The notes under the pieces are model-generated. The model did not search any database. It was not told the origin of the DNA and saw only the letters and a program-made list of their open reading frames with translations. Made by a program: the position numbers and the translations under genes. This document shows, piece by piece, positions 10,198 to 25,100 of a DNA stretch of 64,000 bases. Each line of letters opens with the position of its first letter. Position 1 is the first letter of the stretch. This stretch comes from Molossus alvarezi (lineage: Eukaryota; Chordata; Mammalia; Chiroptera; Molossidae). The stretch covers positions 15,748,074-15,812,073 of the forward strand of contig CM073893.1 in the NCBI GenBank assembly GCA_037176705.1, in the 5' to 3' direction.

Positions 10198-13100
10198 GTA
10201 AGTTTTTTGCTGGCAGTAATTCAGTGACTTAAAGCAGAGTTTATCTGAATGTTTTTAAATGTACATTTCAAAAACTCCATGTTTGTTTTGTTTAATACAT
10301 TATAATATTAATAATCAGCCCTGTATGGTTTTAAAACTACATTGATGAAGGTCTGTGATTTGACTTGAATAGGATGTGAATACTATCGGATCTAATAATG
10401 AATGGTAATTTTTTTCTGCCCATATAGAAGATGCTAGTTTTGAAGTTGTTAAACTTATTTCCTTATCTACAAAGATTTCCAATGATTTACAAATATCATA
10501 GAATTATTTTCTGTGAAAAATGTTTTGAGAATCATCTCGTTATCTGTTATGCATGTAATGATTAAAGCCTGGTTAAATGCAATTTTCCCCAGAGGCAAAG
10601 AGGAAGCTAGATGGGTTAGGAAACACAGGTAGTAAGGTCATATCCAGCTAGTCTAGGTAGTCACTATGCTAAGTGAGCATTAATAACACTCTTTAAACAG
10701 AATATGTTATAGACTCAGAACTTCTTTAATGTGGAATTGGCTAACAGGTAGATTAATTTGTATAGATATGTATTGAATACCTGCTGTGTACCAAATACTG
10801 TTCCGTGACTTCAGTAGTGAGTATGACAGACATAGTACTCTCTCTTTCATGGAGCATTTTATTTCTTATTGAAGGAATTTGACAGTAAAATGTCCAAGTC
10901 TGGCCACTATTTCGCCTGTGTCAGGGAGCTGTGGCATAGTCTCTAGACACAGTTGGTGCTCTATTGAGATTCCATCATAGCAAGCTATATAAGTTAAAGG
11001 AAAATATAAAGTCTAATTGATATTTTAGGTGCCTTCTAAAATTCCAGGTGTGTTGGAAATCTGTAAAATTTACAGACAAAAATGGTATGTGAAGTAGATA
11101 AGTTAGGGAAGTTGTTATTCTATCATTAAAGTTCCAATTTAATAGAAGTACTCTTTGGTGAACTCTATGATGCCTTCACAGTTTAGTTTATAACAGGAAA
11201 AAAAAAAGATGTGTATCTGTCATCTAAATTTGGAGAGTCACTGCTAGCAAATCTCTGTGCATGGATAATCTTTTTCAGTACAGTCCTAATTGTTTCTGTG
11301 GGTAGATGCACATTTGTATTCAGGAAATTTTAGTTTTCAGCTTTGAACTGACCCACTTGCTAAAATCCTCATTAAAAAAAAAAAAACTCTAGGGTTTTCA
11401 CTTAACAGATTGAAGAAGGGCCTTGAGGCTGTAATTTAAACATTCTTACTTTGGAAATTCCTTATAAATTACTTAGTTTGAATTTCGAATTATGGTAAAG
11501 TTATGGGACTACATGTACTATAACTTTTGTCTCCTAGGATCAAGAATATTCAGTGTGTGAAATGAAGTGAGTGGTATGATCAGAGGGTCTGAAAAGAACC
11601 TAAAACATCATGTAGTAGCTAATGTCCTTGCCTTTGGGCAGTAATATACTAAAGTTATGTTGTTTATTCTTTGAAAGGAACATCTCCAGAGGAGAAGATT
11701 CCGAAGTCACCCTTGGTAATAATTTTTAATGACCCAGAAACCTTAGTTGGTTAAGAAATTAGGAAGCTTGTCCCAAATATACATCCTAAATCTCTCCTGA
11801 TTTACTAGTTTATTTGCCTCTTTTCATGCTCTTGCTAGCAATAATGGGAAGTTGCTCAAATGCTTTTCACATATCTCAGTAACATGTTTTCTTATTTATT
11901 GTTGACTAAAGAAAATTTTGAGGGTAAAACATAAAAAAAAACTGAACAGAAAAGCTAATATCCATTGGTATTGCACTATGTAATATGTAATCACTGCTAA
12001 TAATTCTTGTGTATTTTTTCTTGTGCATTTTTTAAAAAAACTGGAAAGAAATTTGCTAGTGTTGCCAAAATAATCAACATTTTGTTATATTTTTCTATGT
12101 ATGCTTTTTAAAAAATTGTATAATTGTCGTAAGCATTTAAAAAAAAATTTTTTTTTAACTATCAGGTAATTAATGAGTACCCACTCTTGTCAAATAACAA
12201 TTCTTGATGTTAGAAATACAGCAGGAACAATAGATAGAAAGCTTACCTTTCGGGATTGTATAATATAAAAGCATGTAAAATGAATAAATAGTATTTTAGG
12301 GAGTGCTACTTATTGTGAAGAAAAAAGCAGGGTAAAGGTATAGAGAGTAACTTGAGAAAGACAATGAGTATTCTTGGGAAGTCTTCTGAGGTGGTGGCCC
12401 CCACCCCCTTTTTCTTTTACCATAAACCTAAAGAATATGCTTACCCCAGTTTGAATCAGTTTGAAATATTGCTTATCCTTGGAGATTATAATTCTTGTGT
12501 AAAAAAGTAAATAAAACAACAGTTTCTAAAATAAATATCATTTGCATATCTCTAACCTTGAAGTTAATGTCACTTGTTTGAATAGGGATTAGATCAGCCC
12601 TGGTGTGTCTTAAAAATATTAATCAGGCTAAAACTATTGTTACAGCATGTTCATTGACCCTCTTTTTTTTTTTCCAATTGAGGTATAATAGACATATATT
12701 ATTATTTCAGTTGTATAATGTAAGTGATTCGATATTGATAAATGATCACCACAATAAGTCTAACATGAGCAGAGATCTAATTAATGGAGTAAACCATATA
12801 AAGATTTAGGCAGAGGAAATGGTAGGGGAAGGAGCATGCTGTTTATTTTGGGAAGCAACAGGAAGGCTGATATGACTGAAGCATACATGGGAAGAAGTAG
12901 AGAAAAATAGGTGTAGAGAGGTAGGCGAGGACCAATTATTGACTAGCCCTTTAGGTCATAATAAATATTTTCTATTTTTCTACTGTGATGAGAAGCCATT
13001 GAAGGGCTTTTTGTAGGACGTGACATCTGATTTTTGTTTTTGAAAAATCACTTCAGCTGCTGGATGAGAATATACTATAAAGTGGCAAGAATTGAAGCGG

Positions 13101-16100
13101 GGTCTAATAAGAGGTGACTGCACTTTGGTCTAAAGTGCTAGGTTTGGAGGTGGTAAGGGGGTCTGATGCAAAGGAGAACCAAGGATGAAGGCAATGAGGG
13201 AAGAAGGAATCAAAGATGATTCTTAGATTATCCAATTGGTCTGAACAAGGGGAAGTGAGTGGCTATGCCATGGACTTGGATGGGTACACTGGGGAGAATC
13301 TGGTGAAGGGGAAGCAGACAGATGATATAACATTTAAAAATGCCTAGTAGACACACGTGTTGGTGGAAGATTAAGGATCAAAAGTGTTTCATAAAAATTG
13401 TAAGTTTTCTAGATTAAATCAATTTAACTTTCTTAGCCTCTGTTAAGGACTGTTGTCCAACTTAGAAATGTTCTTTTTGTCTCTTTGTTATACTTAAAAT
13501 ACTAGTTTAGCATACTTCTGTGGGAAAGTTTGGTATTTTTTTTTCACCTGCCTTCAGACTCATATTTAGTTTGATTTTTCTTTGTTTTTTTGTGTGTGTA
13601 CTCTACATTACCACAAGTGAGTCTGCTACAAATATAATTAGTAATCCTAGAAACTTTATGCTTCAAAGTATCATACATTGCAAGGGCTGAGTTTTTATAG
13701 AGAATAAGAGAAACATTATATAGGACATAGGCTCACTTTGTAAAGATGGCAAAATTTGCTATTTCTCTTTAACTTTCAAAAGAACGAATCGATTTTTGTT
13801 ATTTGCTAAATGACTCAAGTTTATTCACACTTGTTTATTCACTTTTTTCTAATTTTTGTTAAACATCTTTGTTAGTAGTTTTATTTCATACTAAGATTAT
13901 AACTCATTTACTTACATTTTCCCAATCAGTTAATTGATGACACAGGTTAGGTAGAGAGAATTGCCACAATTTCACACTTTAAAACTTTTTTTTTCAAGTT
14001 TCTGTGAAGCATTTTATCTTTTAATTTTACTTTATTGTTGATAGTATTTCAGAGGTCTCTCATTTTTTCCTTTTTGCTCCCTCTACCCAACAATCCCTGT
14101 CCCACTCCAGGCCTTCCCTATGCTATTGTCTGTGTCCATGGATTATGCATATATACTTATATGTTCTTTGGTTAATCTCTTCCTGTTCTCTCCCCCAAAA
14201 ACTTGTTTTTTTAATGACATTTTAGGAATATGTTTAAGTTTGTTGAAACAAGATATTCAACCTTTATATAGTCTTCTACATACTTTGTGTGTTAAGATGA
14301 TCAGCCTTTTTTTCTATTGTTTTATGTACATGTTTAAATTGACTGAGGCAAGAATATTTTAATTTACTAATTCTTTTAAATAAGTGTGACTCCATATAGA
14401 CATTCTGTTTTAAATACCGATTTCAAATTAACATCATGATTTCCAGGGAACAAAGTGTACCCAGATTAAAGTTTCTAATACCCTAAGGGTTTGAATCTTG
14501 GCTGTACTAGTATACTAACTTGGATAAATTTTTTAACCTCTGTGTTTAGATTTCTTACTTGTAAAATGGAGAAAGTAATACATACATTGTTGGTAGGATT
14601 AAATAAATTAATATTATGATTAGAATAGTGCCAGGCAAATAAACACTCAGTAATTGGTGGGTATTTTTATGATTCCAACTATCATTATCCTACACAGGTA
14701 AATTATTTGTTATATGATACTTGTTTTTCTAAGTAAAGCTGTCTCTGAGGATTTGGATTACACTGCTGCCTAATGTCCTGCTTTCTGAGTAGCCTTTAGC
14801 AAATCACATGTTAAGTATAAGTTGAGATGAGTAATTTGGTATGTGAAATATAATGATATAGCGTGTTTGGTTGAATTGGTAAAATTTCACATTGAGCTCA
14901 TTACAGATTATGTTGTAAGATGTTTGATTAAACATTGTTTTAGTTGTTAAGCTTTTCGGTATTGGTCCATATCAGCACATATAATAGATATATGATTCAA
15001 GTTAAATAGGTAATAATAAATTTTATAGTAGTCACATTAAAAAGGTGAAATTAATTTTTAATACTATCTTAATTCAATATGTATAAAATATTATTTCTAC
15101 ATGAAATCTAGATTTAAAAATAGTTGAGACATTTTATATCATTTTTATATTATGACTACAAAATCAGGTGTGTATTTTATACTTATTGTACATCTCAATT
15201 TGGACTAGCCATGTTTCAAGTTCTCGATAGTCCTATGTGGCCAGTGACCATATATGGGACAGCACAGACCTAGATATATTGAAATCTCTGTGTAAGAGAT
15301 CCTTTTATTAGTATTTTTCTTAATTACTAGCATTTTAATGCTTTTGAACTAAAAATCCTATAGATTATAATATTCAAAAGGGACATCTATTTAAGATAGG
15401 TAATTTCTAAGTAACATAAGCCGAATGAAATTTAGAAAAGCACATGCTGCCATTTATTTATTAAAGAAAGGTAATTTCCCAATGTGTGAGCCAAGTAAAA
15501 TTCAGAAATGCACATGCTACCATCTGTGTATTAAAATGCAAATATTTAAAATAAGCGGTAGCTGTCAGCAGATCAATTAAATAATTAAATATTTGCTATG
15601 TGCTCAGCATTAATCTTATAATTACTTTGTTAAGCAGGAGTAAGGTTTTAGGGGGTTAGATACTAGATGTGTATGTATAGTAAAGATAAATTAATTCTAT
15701 TGGATAACAGTTGGAGGCAGTTGTTTATGTATATATTTTTGATACCACATTTTATGTAATACATATAATATACATATATAAATAAAACATGATTTTTTCT
15801 TATTGTGGTTTGTTTAGACCAAGATTTCTATTTTCCATATATCCATAATTGAAAAGAAAAAATGTATGCACTCTTACAACAGGGAATTGTTGGTTTATTG
15901 AAAATAACTATTTTGTTCATTCTTGCATAAGATAATGAAATAACTCAAACTTTACTATTGAACTTTCATTAATCAATACTGTCAGAAACCCCACTATTAT
16001 TCTTTCTTGCTAAAGGTACAAATTTCTGCAGCTGACTAGTTCATTTTGTTTTACCTTTTTTTTTTTTTTTTAATCTCAGGTCGCTCATACTCTGTATGTT

Positions 16101-19100
16101 CTCCAAGAATGCTTAATCAGTGTCTGGAGTCCTTGGTGCAGAAAGTGCAAAGTGGGGTGGTAATAAACTTTGAAAAAGCAGGACCAGATCCTTCCCCTGT
16201 AGAAGGTATTATCATACTTTTCTTTCAGACATTCTAAACTGGCTGTATCAATTACTCAGCTAGAATTGAAAGATTAACTGTGACTTGGTCCTAAGATTGA
16301 CAAGGCCATATTAGTACGGTGACAAAACAGCTATTGGTAAAAAGGGAAGATTAGCTAGGAAAGTCAAGGTAAGCTGATAGTGGTCCAGTAGCATCATTTT
16401 TTTTATATTGATTGTTCATAGCCTGAAATTTTATAAGAACCAAAACCCCTTTTAAGCATTTAGAAATGAGCAATCTCATATTTCCTTTTTAGTATTATAA
16501 TGTTGTCTCTCTTTTGTTTGTATATATGCTTCTCTCATGTCCCTTCACTCACAAGAGTATACCCTAGGTGTTTAATAATTCCTTAGCTATAATATTTTGA
16601 GGATCAACCTGGTCAGAACCAAATGGTTTATGTGGTTCCTAAAATGAGGAACCAGCTTTTGACATTAAGCTTGATTATTTAACTCTAAGCTCTACCTAGC
16701 TTTATTGTAATAGTCTGTAACCATGCACTATTTATGTTAGAGGGTATAAGAAATTACATTAGAACCAATGGACAACTATTAACATCTGGATCCTCTGCAT
16801 TGTATGATGGAGCATATAACAAGAATTAGAAAGTTGTTAATGACACTTGGCAGAGGTGATCCACTAGAGTGGGAGAAGAGAAAGGTCATAGAGATGAAAA
16901 ACGGGTGCCCTCAGAGGGGAAAGGAGCAGAAGATAAGATTATATGAGTTGGATCATTGTTTCTGAGTTTTGTTTATTTGTTAATACTCACCCGAGGATAT
17001 TATATTCTTCCATTAATTTTTAGAGAGAGTGGAATGGAGGTAGGGGAGAGAAAGAAAGAAAGATCAATGAGAGAGACACATCCATTGGTTGCCTCCTGTA
17101 CCACCCCAACTGGGGCCTGGGATTGAATCTACAACCCAGGTATGTGCCCTTGACCAGAATCATACCCGAGACCCTTCAGTCTGAGGGCTGATGTCCTAAC
17201 GGCTGACCTAAAATTGCTAGGACTGTTTTTTGTTTTTTAAATTTTCTTTTAATTGAATTGTTAGACATGGAATGTATTTATTTTTATATTATTTTAGTGC
17301 TTGGTTTACAGTTAGGGACTAAATCTTTAGTTGAAGAGAGTTGTTATTTTGATAGAATTATTTAGCAAAACTTGACCTAGTATTTCCTAAGCCAAGCACA
17401 ATGATAAAGAAATTGAGTGTTTGCCCTTATCATCTGCTGGGGAAACATATCATTCATTAAATAACTATTTACCATAAAGTATGTGTTACATATTCTGACG
17501 ACAAGCAAAGAATCCTGTGAGACCTCCCTTCAGCTGCCGAACTCATAGTTGGCATTTGCAGACTTGACTCTCTAGTGAATTTTAATCTCATATGAACATC
17601 AAGCAGTCATGATTGTATTCTACCATTTAAGAAAATTAGGCAAATTCAGAATTGAACAAGTGTTGGGACAATTTTATTAAGTTAAGTAATAATAGATATA
17701 ATTGAGCTTTTGATACTTTTCCCCCTTAATGATATATGCTTTTTTTCTCTTAATTTCTTTGCTATAGATGGACAGCCAGATATATCAAGGCCTTTTGGAT
17801 CTCAGCCTTGGCATAGCTGTCACAAACTCATATATGTCAGGCCAAATCCTAAAACTGGGGTTCCTATAGGTCATTGGCCTGTTCCAGAATCTTTTTGGCC
17901 AGATCAGAATTCTCCAACACTAGTAAGTACCAGTGAGACTGTGATTTTTGTAACAGTAACCATTTAGCTGCTTTTCATACTAGTTTTAAGTACTATTATC
18001 AGTTAAACGTGTGGCTGGTTTACAGGAATTAGGCAGATGTTCAAAGTGCTGTGATAAGCTATTAGTTGCTTTAGTACACTGTATTGATTGTTATGTAGTA
18101 ATGGAAAAAAGGCATCTGTTTTCTTTAGAATCTCATTCTATGCTTATGTTTTTATTATTGGCATCTGGGTACCGAATCATAGATGTAATGAGTTTCTCTT
18201 TGCACTCTAAACATAATGCAACATGATTATTTGTCTCAGGGACACAATTTAGAATTTAAATGAAGGCTTACACAATAATTTTGATCGTTTGCTTTCAGTC
18301 TTTTAGGACTTAGTCTTACAAATTCATGCTGACTTGCATTGTTTTATTTATATATTTAGTTGTCGGTCAAGAGGTTTAAGGTAGAAAAGATTTTTTTGGT
18401 CTTGTTTACATGAATTATTTTTTAGAAACTGAGGCTTGTTGAATGATTGTGGTAAATTGTCAGTATTCACTATATGGTTTTTCTAATTCTAGCGTACATT
18501 TAAACAAAACAATCTATTAAATCTTGTTAATACATTTTCTTTTTATATTAGTGTTTTTTCTAGTATATGAGGACATCATGGGCTATTTTGTGGGAGAACA
18601 TGACATATTATCCTTAGAAGATAAGAATTTTAATTTTATTACCTTTAGAAGATAAGAATTTATTTCAGATATCATTAAGCAGTCTTAAATGTTTCATATA
18701 GCTATCATTTATGAATTTAACTAAATCCTATTGGATACCTTCTATACTTTAAGCCTATATCAACTCTTCAGGATAATATTTACTTTTAATCTGCACAAGA
18801 TCTAGTAAGTGATATTTTCTTTATTCATTTGGGGTTTAATAAAATTAAAGTTTTGTAAAATTTAGTGAGGTATTTTCTTTATTCCTTTTTCTTTTTTTCT
18901 GATTGAACCATCATAGTTTTTAGTCTGGCCTTATAGAGAAACTCTGTTTCTTCATTTACTTTCTCTTCTGGAGCCCTTTCAACTCCTATAGAACATATAT
19001 CACATTTGTATGAAATATTGCCTTGTTGGTTATTCATTCTATTGTCTTTATTTAATATCTACAGTAATTTGTATGGTACTTTGTTGAGTTCCAATAGAAA

Positions 19101-22100
19101 GAAATTCAAAATCAATATCACAAGCATTATCTATTAATATTACTCTAGTTGTCTATTATAAATTGTTACAAGCCATAGAGGAATTTGAAGTGTGGGTAGA
19201 ATTTCAGTGGGAAGAGGAAACAGTATGAAGAAAAAGTGTGGAGGTAAAAAAGAAAAAGGTGTATTTTGGGGAATAACAAGTAGCTGAGCATAGGTGGGTA
19301 CTAATACATATGTAGAACACTGAGAGTACTATGAAATGAGCCAAATTATTCATCACTCTAGGTGCAAGGTTAAGGTAGTTAAATTTTTTCAGTGGGACTG
19401 AAGGAATGACTGAAGACACTTACAGAGTGCTGCTTTAGGAAAATTAATCTGGTGCTTGTTATTTGCAGCAAAAGTAGGAGATGTGTTAGAAGGTAAGCAG
19501 GTTTCCTGTTAGGCTATTGCTATGGTTCACGTAAGACATATTAAAAGTTTGGATTAAGATGATGGAAGAAAGAATCATAAGAAAGATAATAATGGAAAGA
19601 ACTGGCAAAATTGAGTAACTGATGGATGTTAGAGGGGAAATGAAATTTTTATGAATAACAGTATTTCAAGTAAGTATTGATATTGAAATTAAGTGTGATT
19701 TATTAGAAACTGATTCTGAATTTGAATCATGGCTCTACCAATTATTAGCTGTATGTCTTTGGTTAATTATCTTAATTTTACATATGTTAAATGATGATAG
19801 CAGCTCCTGTCTCATAGGATTATTTGGAGGATTAAATGAAATAATAAATGCAAAATTTCTTTGCTGAGTTCTAGAGGACTCCCTCCCCCTCCCTTTTCCC
19901 CGTGGCTATGTGTTAGGTACATCTAGGCACAGGAGCACAAAATGAGTAAAACATAGTGCTCACCCTGTTGAACCTTACCAAGGAAGGTCAGGCATATAAA
20001 TACAGTCAAGTACAGTGTGTTAACTATAATAGAGATGCAGAGCAGAACCCAGAGGAGGTGGTGCCCAACTGCCTGGTATATGTTTGGGATCCGAGGTGGG
20101 AAAGAATATCAGGGAAGAAGTCTTTTAGTGGTTGATACTTGTCAGTTCAGACTTCAGAACTTTATTTGCAATATGCAAGGGAGAAAATAAAGCATTGAGG
20201 GATAACATGTGAAAACCTAGGGGCATGAAAGACGATGATCTGTTTGAGTAGTTCCAAGTAGTTAGGCATGACTAGAGCACGGGGTGTACACAGTGTGGTG
20301 GTTGAAAAGCAGATCGAGACCAAATCGTCAAGGATATTTGTGTATGATAAAGGAGTCTGGACCCTGTTTTTAGGTGATTGGCCTTTACTTTTACCAAATA
20401 ATTTCAGATAGGGTAATTACATGATCATATTTAAATTTAATAGCCATGGGATTAGAGGGGCTGACTAATTAGGGAGACTAATTAAAATAAGCAGTTATAC
20501 CAATCTAGTGTGAAAAATGAAGGCATGAATTAGAGTGATAAGAAATAGAAGATAAATTTTTAGAGAGATGAGAATTTAGTACTGACAGAGGGTAGTAACT
20601 AAATAATGAGTACCTGCCATGTTTATGTGTTCTGCTAAGTGGCTTAGAATTTATGGGCTCTTTACCTCGGTCTTTGTGATAATTAAATATGGAGAATAAG
20701 AGGGAGACATTAAGTAGAATTTTAGAATAGGTTTTGTGTTTTGGGGGAAAAGTAACAAATTGGAAAATAATATGTCTGAGGGACCTATAGAGATTTAGGT
20801 TTTATCTAGCAGACAATTGGATACATAAGAGAAATGAGAGGGATTGGTTCCCAACACAGATCTGAGAGTCCTTTCTAGCTATGAAATTTTAAGTTATTTC
20901 TTCATGGCTTGTATTTTCTTCACCGATCTTCAGTTGGTGAAATTTTATTTATTTATTTATTTTTCCACAACAAGTATTATTAGTTAAGTCATGACTCAGG
21001 ATCCCAGGGTGGGATTGACCATGTACCCAGGGCTCCCTTCACCACCATGGGAAAAGGATGAAGGACAGAGAAGAGGTGGGTGGAGCCAGTTCATATCTTC
21101 CCAGGAAACCTGATTTCTGCCAGGTGGTTGTCCTAGGCTGACATACAGGGCAGAGGGGCTTGTACATACATTAGTACCATTTGCATATGGAGACATCTCC
21201 CCCAAGTGGCCAGCAGCTCCCTGTCTGGTTCTGGCTGAGGAAGTGGCTATCAAAGGGGCAGTCTGGTAGATCTTGAAATTGACCTTGATGTCATCTGCCA
21301 TGTTGCTGACTTCTAAAGATGCCACCAAAGCCAGTTGAAGCTCAGTGTGTGACTCTCAACAAAGACCAGTGAGATTTTTAAGGAAGGAGACTATCTATTG
21401 AGGAAATAGAGTAACACCCCTCTCCCCACTTTTTTTCCTTTGAGGTATTGTGTTTTTTTATATCTCCAGAAATAGGGTGAATAAACCACAGGGATAACAA
21501 AAACAATCTACCAAAATAAAGAAGGAATATATTAGAACTTCTATTTGTGTTTATTTTATTTTCCTACTTTTAATATTACTGTGTTTTATATTTTATTATG
21601 CACCTGTATATATATATACACACACACTGAAAATTTACAAATGATTTAAAAATAAATACATATAATGTCCTAATTTATTGTATATTCAAAAACTTGAAGT
21701 TATATGATCAGTTTGGAAGCCACTACTCTATCTATACAAGTAATTACATTTCTACAAGTGAGGACTTAAAATCGAAGATTTCTATTTGTTCCTTGTTTCT
21801 TGGATGTAAAAATCAATTAGTACTTGTTTAATTCCAAAATTTTACATTTTAAACCTAAAAAAAAAAATCATTTTGTATAGATTTGGAAGTGTTTTGTCTT
21901 TTTCTTCTGAATATTGTATAATTTAAATTTTGCATTTCCAAGTATTTTAATGGTGCTTTCTGTAATAAATTAAACGGACATTAGCAAAACTGAGGAACTG
22001 AGTAAATTTTGGTAATGAGGGATTCTGATAATGAGTTTGTTCCTGGTACTTGTGTAAATAGTAATAAGACTTTCCCTTCTAGCCACCTCGTACATCTCAT

Positions 22101-25100
22101 CCTGTAGTGAAGTTTTCATGTACAGACTGTGAACCAATGGTTATTGACAAATTGCCTTTTGACAAATACGAATTGGAACCTTCACCACTGACTCAATTTA
22201 TCCTGGAAAGGAAATCTCCTCAAACATGTTGGCAGGTGAGCTGAGCAATTATTTAATTTAAATGTTTCTTAAAAATTAAGTTAAATCAATGGATTATATA
22301 ATATTCTTTTTTGGTACGTGCCCCTAGCGGGAACTGAACCCAGGACTCTCTGGTCCGTAGGCTGATGCTCCAACCACTGAGCCAATCCGGCCAGGGCAGA
22401 TTATATAATATTCTGTAAAGGTTTTAACCTTCATAAAAATATGAAGTTTTGCCCTGGCCAGTGTGGCTTAGTTTGTTGGAGCAGTCATCCCATACACTGA
22501 AAGGTTGTGGGTTTGATTCCAGTTGGGATGCATCTGGGAGGCAACCAATTGCTTTTTCTCTCTCACATTGATGTTTCTCTCTCTCTCCCTTGCTCTCTCT
22601 AAATCAATAAAAATATACCCTCAGGTAAGGTTTTAAAATAATAATAATAAATTTTAACCACTCCTTTTTAACAGGTATATGTGAGCAATAGTGCAAAATA
22701 TAGTGAACTTGGTCATCCATTTGGTTACTTGAAAGCCAGTACAGCACTGAACTGTGTCAACTTATTTGTGATGCCTTACAATTACCCAGTCCTCCTTCCT
22801 CTTTTAGGTAAGTCATTATTGTCACATTTTCTGTGGCTCAGCATACATATAAATTTTCCTGAAAACAAACTTTGGGGACATTCTAAGTTTCTTGTCTGTT
22901 GAAACTTAATGAAAAAGTTTTTAATATTTTTAAATGCTGAAATATGGAAGGTTATTTTATTGCATGTTTGTGGTAAATTGAAAGGCAGTGTCAAATCACC
23001 TTTGAATCAACAACTTATGAAGGTATTATATTTTATAATTTAAAATTAAATATTCTAACTCTGTCCAGTTGGAGCGTCATCCCATACACCAAAAGGTTGC
23101 AGGTTTGATCCCTGGTTGGACCACATATGGGAGGCAATAGATGGATCTTTCTCTCTCACATTGATGTTTCTCTATCTCATCTCTCTCTAAAATCAAAAAA
23201 CATATCCTCGGATGAGGATTAAAAATTTTTTTAAAAATATTCCAATTTAATTAAATTTAAACTTATTAATTTAAGTTAGATTTCTTACATGGTTAGAATT
23301 GGTAGTGCAGGCTTTGTATTTGGTAAGTACGGCATTTTGTGAAGCATATTAATAAGAGCTGAATGTATTTTCTTTCTAAGAATTTATCTTAATTTTCACT
23401 TGGAAAAGATTTTTATTTTTTTTATTGAATAAATTTGTTTCAAAATAGTATGATAAAAGCCTGAAGTTAGTTTCTGGGGACCATCTGTCTATAATTTTTA
23501 AGGAGTACTGTTGGAGAAGACTAATTTTCCTTTATGAAATCACTTTAGATCTTAAAGTTATAGTCAAAATATTAGTAAATATGTTCTCAAATCTCTTTCA
23601 TGTCTAGGTCTAAGTAGGGTATGGTTTTTTTTTTTACATGTTTCCTGGCTCTATCTTGATTGTTACATGTAATTCTATACCATAATTGACTTTTTTTTTT
23701 TCATTTTTAAAATGGTATTACTAATTGAAAATTTCAGAACCAAAAATTGCCACTTTTATTTTGTTAAAAGTGTATGTTTCATGTTACTCTTTCTGTTAAA
23801 AAGAAGAAAGCAGACTAATGAAACTTATCTGACTTGATTTGCATCTGTGAAAACAATGAGTAATGATAGTTTGTTTACATTATGCATTTATAGATGACTT
23901 GTTTAAAGTACATAAAGCAAAACCAACATTGAAATGGAGACAGTCGTTCGAAAGTTATTTGAAGACAATGCCTCCCTACTATCTTGGGGTAAGAATATTA
24001 TTTTTAAAAACAGAACTTGTTATAAAGTTTTATATTATGATTATAGTTTTTTATATTATAAACTTCTGTTTATTACTCTTATAGGTTAAATGTCATGAAA
24101 ATAGTTTGTATAAATGACCAGTACAGATGTAATGGGAAAATAAATGTTTTGATGATTTGCAAAATAACGATGATGATAATGATGATAATTATGAGTTTAT
24201 ACAATACTTACCCTATTCCTGGTATTATCCTAAGCACTTTACATATAGTAACCTTGTTTAATTGATATAGTAATCCTATGAAGTAGAAATGATCATTATT
24301 CCTACTTCACAGATGAAGAAACTAAGACATTAAAAGATTAAGTAAGTTGTTTAAGGCCACATTGCAAATATATGGGGGACTGGAATTCAGTCCCAGGTAG
24401 TCTGGCTTTAGAATTTAGGCTTTTAATCTCAATTGTTATACTACATTTTTAAATTGCAGTTTCGGAATTATTTCTCTGTAAGGCTACAAAATTTCCTAAA
24501 TCTTTAGAAATATATTTTTAGGTTAGATAAGTATATTTTCTCATAGAACCATATATTTTTAGAACCTTGAATTTTCTGATTACTTAAAACCTAGTCTATC
24601 ATAGTAGATAAGAGCAATAATGTGTATATTATTAAGTGTACTACTTTATTTTGTGAAAAGTAACTTCTTAACAAAGAGACCTACACTAAAAGCACTTCTA
24701 GACATTACTTCTGCTTTTAATTCAAGAATATTACAGCAATTGACTGACTGATCTTTGTAATTGGTTTCTCATAAGAACATTAACTTCTTGAGCTTTAAAA
24801 ATCAAACCTACCAGAATGGCTGCCATTAACAAATCATCAAACAACAAGTGCTGGTGAGGGTACAGAGAAAAGGGGACTCTGGTTACTGCTGGTGAAAATG
24901 CAGAATGCTTCAGCCACTATGGAAAACAATATGGTGTTTCCTCAGAAAATTAAAAATTGAACTTCCATTTGACCTAATTATCCCACTTCTAGGAATATGT
25001 CCTAAGTAGGCTGTAACACCAATCAGAAAGAATATATGTTCCCCTATTTTCATAACACCACAGTTTACAATTGCTAAGATCTGGAAATAGCCCAAGTGTC

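Larger units (their letters stand above)
10198..16079 (+). other. INTS6 intron 5
   Basis: Contains old repeat remnants: an L1-like 3' end in reverse at 12660-12780, an unassigned ancient repeat at 12880-13330, an L1/half-L1 tail at 14025-14200 and a MIR at 14485-14665. The rest, including 10200-12650 and 14670-16070, shows no recognisable feature beyond A/T runs. Confidence 0.8.
17923..22082 (+). other. INTS6 intron 7
   Basis: Includes old dispersed repeat sequence at about 19200-20650 with a MIR at 19725-19860, and the COX6B1 pseudogene at 20947-21367. 17923-19190 and 21380-22082 show nothing recognisable except simple A/T runs. Confidence 0.8.
22236..22674 (+). other. INTS6 intron 8, mostly SINE-derived
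   Basis: The intron is 439 bases, of which about 290 come from two VES-family insertions: a head-only reverse copy and a full forward copy. Confidence 0.85.
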
